Source: an uncultured bacterium
Lineage (GTDB): Bacteria > Bacillota > Clostridia > Lachnospirales > Lachnospiraceae
Assembly (NCBI GenBank): GCA_905215775.1
Contig: CAJMRM010000026.1
Span: 1 to 36,787 of the forward strand
DNA length: 36,787 bases
Reading direction: 5' to 3'
The notes beneath the pieces are model-generated. The model did not search any database. It saw only the letters and a list, made by a program, of their open reading frames with translations, and was not told the DNA's origin. Position 1 is the first letter of the stretch. Each line of letters starts with the position of its first letter. A program made the translations under genes and the position numbers. This document shows, piece by piece, positions 31,095 to 36,787 of this stretch.

Positions 31095-31943
31095 ATGAAA
31101 CATTTTTATATCATTGTCAATGAAGATAAAGCAGATACGAAAGCCATGGGGGAAAGGATTTCCCGGTATCTGGAGGACCATGGATGCACATACCAGACGT
31201 CCGGCGGCGTATTCAGCAAGGGAAAACGGTTTACGTCTGTTTCCGACGTACCGGAGGATACGGAGTGCGTCATTACCCTGGGCGGAGACGGGACCTTTAT
31301 CCAGGCGGCCAGGGATCTGGCAGGCACAGGCCTCCCCATTGTGGGGATCAACCTGGGGGACCTGGGCTATCTGACCCAGATGGGAAAGGGGGGCGACCTG
31401 GAGGAGCTTCTGGACGCCCTGCTTTCAGACCATTATGAGATCCAGGAACGGATGATGCTTTCGGGACGGGTATACCATGAGGGAAAGCCGGCGGCCAGCC
31501 GCATTGCCCTGAATGATATCGTACTGGCCCGGGAGGGGGACATGCGGGTCCTGAAATTTAAGATCTACGTCAACGGTCAGTTCCTGTATGAATACAGCGC
31601 CGACGGCGTGATCGTGTCCACGCCCACGGGCTCCACGGCCTATAACCTGTCCGCAGGGGGGCCCATTGCCCAGCCGGACGGGGAGCTGCTGATCCTGACG
31701 CCGGTGTGTCCTCATACGCTCACGTCCCGGACCATCGTTCTGGGGCCGGAAAGCCGGATCCGGATCGAGATCTCGGAAAAAAATGAAGGATGCCAGGCAG
31801 CCGCCTTTGACGGGGGGACCAAGGTGGTGCTGACCCGTGGGGATTATATTGAGATCGAACGGTCCAAGATGGTGACCCGGGCGGTGAAGCTGGATGACCG
31901 GTCATTTCTGGATATTTTAAAGCACAAGATGTACGATGCATAG
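31095..31943 (+). CDS. nadK: NAD kinase
   Basis: 282 residues. The NAD kinase signatures are all visible: LGGDGTFIQAARDL (about 63-76; the GGDG loop with the catalytic Asp), NLGDLGYLTQ, ALNDIVLAR, and DGVIVSTPTGSTAYNLSAGGPI (about 171-192). It phosphorylates NAD to NADP. The ribosome site is poor (GGGGGC), so expression may depend on the upstream tlyA, 20 bases away. Confidence 0.96.
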   Translation: MKHFYIIVNEDKADTKAMGERISRYLEDHGCTYQTSGGVFSKGKRFTSVSDVPEDTECVITLGGDGTFIQAARDLAGTGLPIVGINLGDLGYLTQMGKGGDLEELLDALLSDHYEIQERMMLSGRVYHEGKPAASRIALNDIVLAREGDMRVLKFKIYVNGQFLYEYSADGVIVSTPTGSTAYNLSAGGPIAQPDGELLILTPVCPHTLTSRTIVLGPESRIRIEISEKNEGCQAAAFDGGTKVVLTRGDYIEIERSKMVTRAVKLDDRSFLDILKHKMYDA

Positions 31944-32045
31944 GGGAAGAGAGCGGAGCCGGCCGGGGCCGGAAACGCAGGCAGAAAGGCAGAGCACGTT
32001 GTAACCAGAGGGATACGGAACAGTTACAGGAAAGGGGTAACAGAC

Positions 32046-32501
32046 ATGAAGGTAGACAGACACAGCAAGATCGTAGAGCTGATCGGCAAGTACCAGATCG
32101 AGACGCAGGAGGAGCTGGCTTCCTATTTAAAGGAGGCCGGATATCATGTGACCCAGGCCACGGTTTCCAGGGATATCCGGGAGCTGAAGCTTACAAAGGT
32201 GCAGAAGGAAAACGGCCGCCAGTGCTATTCGGTGATGCAGCATCAGAGGGATTTCGGGGAGAAATATATCCGCATCCTCCGGGACTGCTTCGTTTCCATG
32301 GATATGGCCCAGAACATCCTGGTCATTAAAACTGTGTCCGGTATGGCCATGGCGGTGGCAGAGGCCCTGGACGTGATCGGTTTCCACGAGATCGTGGGCT
32401 GCGTGGCCGGAGACAATACCATCATGTGCGCCGTAAGGACGGTGGATGACACGATCCTTTTGATGGATAAGCTGAAAAAGATCCTGAATGAGCAGAATTG
32501 A
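32046..32501 (+). CDS. argR: arginine repressor ArgR/AhrC
   Basis: 151 residues. N-terminal winged helix (about 1-70) with RHSKIVELIGKYQIETQEELASYLKEAGYHVTQATVSRDIRELKL, and a C-terminal arginine-binding/hexamerisation domain with GMAMAVAEALD and EIVGCVAGDNTIMCAVR (the GxxAGDxT motif). It represses arginine synthesis and activates catabolism when arginine is bound. A 102-base gap after nadK holds only short inverted repeats around GTAAC; I see no clear ARG box or promoter there. It lies nine bases before recN. Confidence 0.96.
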   Translation: MKVDRHSKIVELIGKYQIETQEELASYLKEAGYHVTQATVSRDIRELKLTKVQKENGRQCYSVMQHQRDFGEKYIRILRDCFVSMDMAQNILVIKTVSGMAMAVAEALDVIGFHEIVGCVAGDNTIMCAVRTVDDTILLMDKLKKILNEQN

Positions 32502-32510
32502 GGTGACAGA

Positions 32511-34202
32511 ATGCTGCTGGGCTTACACGTAAAAAACCTGGCCCTGATCGAAAAGGCTGAGGTGGAGTTTACCGGAGGGCTGAACATACTGACCGGAGAG
32601 ACCGGGGCAGGCAAATCTATCCTCATCGGCTCCGTGGGGCTGGCGCTGGGAGGAAAGGCGTCGAAGGACATGATCCGCCGGGGCGAGGACAGCGCCCTGG
32701 TGGAGCTGGCCTTTTCCGTGGACGATGAGAAGAAGAAAAAGGCCCTGGAGGATCTGGATATCACGCCCGACGAGGACGGCCTTCTTATCATTTCTAAAAA
32801 GATCACTCCATCCAGAACCGTCAGCCGGATCAACGACGAGACGGTGACCACTGCGAGGCTCAAGGCTGTCACCGGGCTTCTTCTGGATATTCATGGACAG
32901 CATGAGCATCAGTCCCTTCTCCACAAGCAGAAGCACCTGGAGATTCTGGACGAATATTCCCGGAATGAAACGGAACATCTGAAAAACGACGTGGCAGAAG
33001 GCTACCGGAAATATATGGCTCTCAAGGAAAAACTTTCCGGATTCCATCTGGACGGGGAGGCAAGAAAGCGGGAGTCGGATTTTCTGCGGTTTGAGATCCA
33101 GGAGATTGAAAATGCAGCCATCCGCCCGGGAGAAGAGGAGGAGCTTTCTGGCATCTGCCGGAGGTTTTCTCACAGCAGGAAGATCGCCGAGGCCATGCAG
33201 GCGGCGTTTATGGCTGTGGACGGGGCCGATCTGGGACGGGCAGTGAAGCATGTGGAGAGTGCCGCTTCCTATGATGAAAATTTAAGCGATATTTTAAAAG
33301 AGCTTTCCGACGCTGAGGACATCTTAAACGGCGTGGCCCGGTCTATTTCTGATTATATGAATGAAATGGAGTTCGATGAGGAAGCCTTTAAACAGACGGA
33401 GGAACGTCTGGACCGGATCCGCGGCCTGATGGCCAAGTACGGAAATTCGGAGGAGGCCGTTTTAAGAAGTCTGGAGGAAAAAAGAGAGCGTCTTCAGGAA
33501 CTGGAAAATTACGAGGAACTGGCAGCCCTGGCCTCCAGGGAGCTTGAAGCCCAGACCCGGTCCATGGAGCTGCTTTGCGGAACCCTTTCGGATGCCAGAA
33601 AGCGTGCGGCCCGCATCCTGGAGGAGCGGATCGGGGCAGAGCTTATGGACCTGAATTTCCTCCATGTGGATTTCCGGATCGATGTGAGGGATCTGGAGCA
33701 TTTTACGGCCCAGGGCTCCGACGAGGTGGAATTTATGATCTCCACCAACCCGGGAAGCATTCTGCCCAGACCGCTGGGTGAGGTAGCCTCCGGCGGCGAG
33801 CTTTCCAGGATCATGCTGGCCATCAAGACGGTGTTAGCGGATACGGACGATATCCCCACCCTGATCTTTGACGAGATCGACACCGGAATCAGCGGACGCA
33901 CGGCCCAGAAGGTGTCGGAGCGGCTTTCCTATATTGCCGGAAAGCACCAGGTTTTATGCATCACCCATCTGCCTCAGATCGCGGCCATGGCTGATGCCCA
34001 TTTTGAGATCAGAAAAACCGTGGAAAATGGAAAAACGTCCACCAGGATCCATAAGCTGGGAAAAGAGGAGCAGACCGAGGAGCTGGCAAGGCTTCTGGGC
34101 GGTGCGGAGATCACAGGCGCGGTGCTTGAAAACGCAAGGGAAATGAAGCGGCTGGCGGAAAAAAAGAAGAGGGAGCTGCTGGAAGAAAGGACCGCCATCT
34201 AA
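32511..34202 (+). CDS. recN: DNA repair protein RecN
   Basis: 563 residues, SMC-like ATPase. Walker A TGETGAGKSILIG (28-40) at the N-terminus, the conserved IHGQHEHQSLL segment, a long coiled-coil middle (about 155-370), and a C-terminal half with the ABC signature VASGGELSRIMLAI, Walker B LIFDEIDTGISG and the ITHLPQIA switch. RecN binds and tethers DNA ends during double-strand break repair. GAGGTGA precedes the ATG. Position between argR and spoIVB is the standard Firmicute order. Confidence 0.97.
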   Translation: MLLGLHVKNLALIEKAEVEFTGGLNILTGETGAGKSILIGSVGLALGGKASKDMIRRGEDSALVELAFSVDDEKKKKALEDLDITPDEDGLLIISKKITPSRTVSRINDETVTTARLKAVTGLLLDIHGQHEHQSLLHKQKHLEILDEYSRNETEHLKNDVAEGYRKYMALKEKLSGFHLDGEARKRESDFLRFEIQEIENAAIRPGEEEELSGICRRFSHSRKIAEAMQAAFMAVDGADLGRAVKHVESAASYDENLSDILKELSDAEDILNGVARSISDYMNEMEFDEEAFKQTEERLDRIRGLMAKYGNSEEAVLRSLEEKRERLQELENYEELAALASRELEAQTRSMELLCGTLSDARKRAARILEERIGAELMDLNFLHVDFRIDVRDLEHFTAQGSDEVEFMISTNPGSILPRPLGEVASGGELSRIMLAIKTVLADTDDIPTLIFDEIDTGISGRTAQKVSERLSYIAGKHQVLCITHLPQIAAMADAHFEIRKTVENGKTSTRIHKLGKEEQTEELARLLGGAEITGAVLENAREMKRLAEKKKRELLEERTAI

Positions 34203-34239
34203 AAACTGACAGGCTGAAAAGAGAAAAGGATCACATACT

Positions 34240-34273
34240 AGGAGAGGAGCATATCACTGCCCTCTCCTTTGCC
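34240..34273 (+). terminator. weak terminator-like hairpin after recN
   Basis: AGGAGAGG and CCTCTCCT pair over 8 bp with a loop of about 13 bases, followed by only TTTGCC. It may partly uncouple spoIVB from recN transcription. Confidence 0.45.
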
Positions 34274-34355
34274 GTTACTGGGGGAAATTGCGGACGCCGG
34301 GTGTTATGGACGGGGAAAAGTCGGGGCAGAATCATAAGGAAGAGGAGGTTTTGCC

Positions 34356-35633
34356 GTGACAAGGAAGGAACGACTGAGAAGGATCCTGGCCGGTATCTTT
34401 TGTTTTTCCCTGGTCTTTACCATTGCATTCACATGGGGCTATGTGAAGCTTGCAGTGCCGGACCGCCTGAACCTGGTGGTCAGCGAGGAGGAGATTTTTC
34501 ATTTTTCCCTGCCTCCGGGCGTTACCCTGGAGAGCGAAAGCGAGGAGGTGGTCCTGGGGAACGCGTCCAACATTCCCGCCGGAAAGGTCCGGATCCAGAC
34601 CGCAGAGCCGGTGTCCATGTACGGCGCATCGGAGGGAAGCTACCACCTGGGTATGAAGCTCTTTGGGCTGATCCGCATGAAGGATATCCAGGTAGATGTG
34701 GTGGACGGGATGTATGCCGCACCATGCGGCGTGCCTGTGGGGATCTATCTGAGATCCAGGGGAGTTATGGTCGTTGGCACCGGGGAGATCGTCAATGACG
34801 CGGGCAACGTGGTGGAACCGGCCTTCGGCATTCTGAAGTCCGGAGACTATATCGAAACGGTAAACGGACGGGAGATGGAGGACAAGGACGACCTGATCCA
34901 GGCCGTCAGCGCCAGCAGCGGGGAGCCTGTTTCTCTGGAGGTGCGCAGGGACGGGGAGCTTTTAAGAGTGGAGCTGGAGCCGGTGCTGGCGGAGGATGGG
35001 AGCTACAAGCTGGGAGCCTGGGTCCGGGACGATACCCAGGGGATCGGGACCGTCACCTACGTGGACATGAACGGCTCCTTCGGCGCCCTGGGCCATGGGA
35101 TCAGTGACAGCGACACAGGAAAGCTGGTGGATATCCGGGAGGGAGAGCTCTATGATACCCAGATCATGGGGATAGAAAAAGGAACATCGGGAAAGCCCGG
35201 AGTCATGTCCGGGGTCATCTACTACGGAAAAGGCACAAGGCTAGGGGAAGTGACTGCCAATACAGAGGAGGGGATCTTCGGTACCGTCAACCGCCGGTTT
35301 TTAGAACGGTTCCGGTCCGAGGCCATTCCCGTTGGCTTCCGTCAGGACGTCCGCAAGGGCCAGGCCTTTATCCGCAGCGACGTATCGGGGGAGGTGAGAG
35401 ATTATGAGATCGAAATTCAAAAAGTGGATCACACGAGTATTCAGAAAAATAAGGGGATGGTGATCCGCGTCGTGGACGAGGAGCTACTGAAGCTCACCGG
35501 CGGCATCGTACAGGGAATGAGCGGCAGTCCGATTATTCAGGATGAAAAGTTAGTGGGGGCGGTGACCCATGTCTTTGTCAATGACCCCACAAGAGGATAC
35601 GGGATATTTATTGAAAACATGCTGGAGCATTGA
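34356..35633 (+). CDS. spoIVB: SpoIVB serine peptidase
   Basis: 425 residues. One N-terminal TM helix (about 12-30) anchors it outside the forespore membrane. A PDZ domain follows (about 140-215: FGILKSGDYIETVNGREMEDKDDLIQ) and then the S55 peptidase domain, with His247 in LGHGISD and the nucleophile Ser391 in GMSGSP; the third residue is probably Asp374. SpoIVB is secreted from the forespore and cleaves SpoIVFA, releasing pro-sigma-K processing in the mother cell. The start is GTG with GGAGG seven bases upstream. In most relatives spo0A follows; here repeats and foreign-looking genes follow. Confidence 0.96.
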   Translation: MTRKERLRRILAGIFCFSLVFTIAFTWGYVKLAVPDRLNLVVSEEEIFHFSLPPGVTLESESEEVVLGNASNIPAGKVRIQTAEPVSMYGASEGSYHLGMKLFGLIRMKDIQVDVVDGMYAAPCGVPVGIYLRSRGVMVVGTGEIVNDAGNVVEPAFGILKSGDYIETVNGREMEDKDDLIQAVSASSGEPVSLEVRRDGELLRVELEPVLAEDGSYKLGAWVRDDTQGIGTVTYVDMNGSFGALGHGISDSDTGKLVDIREGELYDTQIMGIEKGTSGKPGVMSGVIYYGKGTRLGEVTANTEEGIFGTVNRRFLERFRSEAIPVGFRQDVRKGQAFIRSDVSGEVRDYEIEIQKVDHTSIQKNKGMVIRVVDEELLKLTGGIVQGMSGSPIIQDEKLVGAVTHVFVNDPTRGYGIFIENMLEH

Positions 35634-35655
35634 GTCCAGGCTGGACAGGAGTAAT

Positions 35656-35693
35656 AAAGAGGCGCTGCAAGCTTGCTTGTAAGTGCCTCTTTC
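35656..35693 (+). terminator. possible spoIVB terminator formed with repeat copy 1
   Basis: AAAGAGGC (35657-35664) pairs perfectly with GCCTCTTT (35685-35692), with a CAAGCTTG palindrome in the loop. The left arm is outside the repeat, so only copy 1 can make it. Confidence 0.5.
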
Positions 35694-35882
35694 TTGCGAG
35701 TGTCCAATTTGGCGAAAGCCAAACACCGAGGAAAAGCGGAGCTTTTTCGAGGTGGCCTGGACGGAGCGGAGGAACCATAGGCAAGCTTGCTTGTAAGTGC
35801 CTCTTTCTTGCGAGTGTCCAATTTGGCGAAAGCCAAACACCGAGGAAAAGCAAAGCTTTTTCGAGGTGGCCTGGACGGGCCG
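35667..35882 (+). repeat. tandem direct repeat, 114-bp period, two copies
   Basis: Copies begin at 35667 and 35781 and match for about 100 bases, with differences GG/AA in the loop of one stem. The end after CCTGGACG diverges, though both continue with GGAAGAACC-like sequence. Each unit holds a CAAGCTTG palindrome, a TTTGGC-GAAA-GCCAAA tetraloop hairpin, an AAAAGC/GCTTTTT stem, and a GTCCA/TGGAC long-range pair. Such a unit, ending one gene neighbourhood and starting another, looks like a dispersed repeat family. Confidence 0.9.
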
Positions 35883-35928
35883 GCGGGAAGAACCAATATA
35901 GCCCGCCTTTTAACGATGCATACCATGT

Positions 35929-35956
35929 TTGACTTTTTATTTTCAAAAAATATTGT
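35929..35956 (+). promoter_or_regulatory. promoter of the HTH gene
   Basis: TTGACT (35929-35934), a 16-base spacer and TATTGT (35951-35956), 61 bases upstream of the ATG. Confidence 0.55.
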
Positions 35957-35980
35957 TTCTATTTATGTTTTGTGACACAA

Positions 35981-36001
35981 TATCCACACAATGAGTGGAT
36001 A
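35981..36001. promoter_or_regulatory. inverted repeat, possible operator of the HTH protein
   Basis: TATCCAC (35981-35987) and GTGGATA (35995-36001) are perfect 7-bp inverted repeats with a 7-bp spacer, lying between the promoter and the ribosome site of the HTH gene. This placement fits autorepression. Confidence 0.45.
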
Positions 36002-36016
36002 CATAAGGAGAACGAG

Positions 36017-36247
36017 ATGGACAAAAAAGAAAGGATTGAAAAGCAGATAGGTACATTAAAAGGAATTCGTGAAATGTTGGATATGAACAGGACAGAATTT
36101 TCACGATACATGGATATTCCACTAAGAACATTAGAGGAGTGGGAAACGGGAAGAAGGCAGATGCCGGAGTATGTACTCAGATTAATTGCATATTACGTTA
36201 AGGTGCAGAAGTTGATGAAGGAAAAAGGAATAGAATTGGAGGAATGA
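36017..36247 (+). CDS. small XRE-type helix-turn-helix protein
   Basis: 76 residues from the ATG at 36017, with AAGGAG seven bases upstream; the longer frame from 35972 runs through the operator. The core LKGIREMLDMNRTEFSRYMDIPLRTLEEWETGRRQMPEYVLRLI (about 10-53) is an XRE/lambda-repressor-like HTH with the typical NRTEFSRYMDIPLRTLEEWE recognition part. Such proteins are common as regulators or antitoxins in mobile DNA. Here it is two bases ahead of a rhuM gene in AT-rich DNA, so it probably controls that pair. Confidence 0.8.
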   Translation: MDKKERIEKQIGTLKGIREMLDMNRTEFSRYMDIPLRTLEEWETGRRQMPEYVLRLIAYYVKVQKLMKEKGIELEE

Positions 36248-36248
36248 T

Positions 36249-36787
36249 ATGAACAAAAATGAAATTGTAATATTTGAAACAGAGGATAAATTGATAACGC
36301 TTCCTGTGGAAGTAAATAATGAGATGGTCTGGCTGAATAGAAATCAAATGGCTGAGCTCTTTGACCGGGATGTAAAAACAATTGGTAAACATATTAATAA
36401 TGCCCTAAAAGAGGAATTGGAAGGTCAAGTGGTAGTCGCAAAATTTGCGACCACCACTCAACATGGTGCTATTGAAGGGCTACGCAGTAAATGATAATCG
36501 TATCAGGCAGTTAGGTGAGGTGATACGAATTATGAAGCGGACCGAAAACGAGTTGGATAGCAGGCAGGTTCTTTCTGTAATAGAAAAATATAGCAGTGCA
36601 CTGGATTTACTGGATTCTTATGATCACCAGAATATGACACGGCCAGAAGGAAATCGTGCGACGTATGTTCTTACATATGAGGAATGTATGGACGTGATCC
36701 AGAGCATGCGATTCGGTGATGAATCGGATTTAATCGGAAAAGAAAAGGATGATTCTTTTAAAGGAAATATCAGAAATATTTATCAGT
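36249..36787 (+). pseudogene. rhuM (virulence RhuM family) with an internal deletion and frameshift, cut by the window end
   Basis: The first frame (36249-36494) carries the RhuM N-terminus: IVIFETEDKLITLPVEVNNEMVWLNRNQMAELFDRD, a phage-type HTH, up to HGAIEG. It then shifts and stops at TGA. A second frame from about 36480 continues the family after a gap: GYAVNDNRIRQLGEVIRIMKR, then LDSRQVLSVIEKYSSALDLLD, TYEECMDVIQSMRFGDESDL to the window edge, where a Fic-like domain often follows. The piece between GAIEG and GYAVND, roughly 45-50 codons with the conserved VGYR..RGxxFR core, is missing. Both edges can share the sequence TTGAAGGG, so a short-homology deletion is likely. Confidence 0.8.

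Larger units (their letters stand above)
35634..36016 (+). other. intergenic region after spoIVB: tandem repeats, then an AT-rich regulatory region
   Basis: The 383 bases contain a possible spoIVB terminator, two copies of a hairpin-rich repeat (35667-35882), a sharp change to AT-rich DNA near 35890, then a promoter and inverted repeat before the HTH gene. Open frames on both strands across the repeats reflect its period (a multiple of three) and not, as far as I can judge, real genes. Confidence 0.6.

Noticed and set aside
31944..32045. ARG box or promoter upstream of argR
   Set aside because: Only short GTTAC/GTAAC repeats are seen; neither a clear ARG box nor a -35/-10 pair could be supported.
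35537..35946. Protein-coding genes across the 114-bp repeat (plus and minus frames of 96-129 codons)
   Set aside because: Frames are open on both strands only because the period is a multiple of three; no ribosome sites, and they run into spoIVB or the AT-rich flank.

Overview
The window looks like a chromosome segment of an endospore-forming anaerobic Firmicute, most likely a Lachnospiraceae of the Enterocloster/Lachnoclostridium kind (genus not certain). The reasons are a complete spoIIIAA-AH operon and spoIVB, the conserved Firmicute order asp23-nusB-xseA-xseB-ispA-dxs-tlyA-nadK-argR-recN-spoIVB, strong AGGAGG-type ribosome sites, and anaerobe-type oxygen and iron genes. Most of the window is GC-rich. 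Both ends (about 1-2390 and 35890-36787) are visibly AT-richer and look acquired.

Layout. (1) 62-2305, plus: a compact three-gene module made of an Nramp-like transporter lacking both metal-site motifs, a small two-TM protein and a protein resembling the 2-aminothiazoline-4-carboxylate hydrolase family. It ends at a terminator that abuts a decapitated CotJC (spore-coat manganese catalase) remnant. (2) 2778-5580, minus: DUF1540 protein, M42 aminopeptidase, rubredoxin and FprA flavodiiron protein, probably an O2/NO-detoxifying set with neighbours. (3) 5793-8769, plus: Feo ferrous iron uptake (Cys-rich FeoB-associated protein, FeoA, FeoA, FeoB). It diverges from fprA across a region with two good promoters and two palindromes. 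(4) 8924-11737: TrkA/TrkH potassium uptake. (5) 11875-12735, minus: a rRNA-type methyltransferase. (6) 12993-14405: a secreted cell-wall-binding repeat protein. (7) 14501-18636, minus: a frameshifted small membrane protein, an amidohydrolase, a D-2-hydroxyacid dehydrogenase and an AGCS amino-acid:cation symporter. (8) 18789-24194: spoIIIAA-AH, the engulfment-stage channel operon. (9) 24195-35633: asp23, a tRNA-Glu(CTC) on the opposite strand, and the nusB-to-spoIVB housekeeping run (transcription, DNA repair, isoprenoids, NAD, arginine control, sporulation checkpoint).

Two intergenic regions carry unusual tandem hairpin repeats: a 111-bp unit twice between spoIIIAH and asp23, and a 114-bp-period unit twice just after spoIVB. 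Both periods are multiples of three, so small reading frames run through the copies. In the first, the single base difference between copies changes TAG to CAG. Where spo0A is usually found after spoIVB, the window instead holds the second repeat, a small HTH regulator with a possible operator, and a rhuM-type gene broken by an internal deletion.

The best candidates for something undescribed are the Nramp-like/ATC-hydrolase-like module at the left end and the 111-bp in-frame hairpin array. All calls come from reading the sequence; no database search was run.
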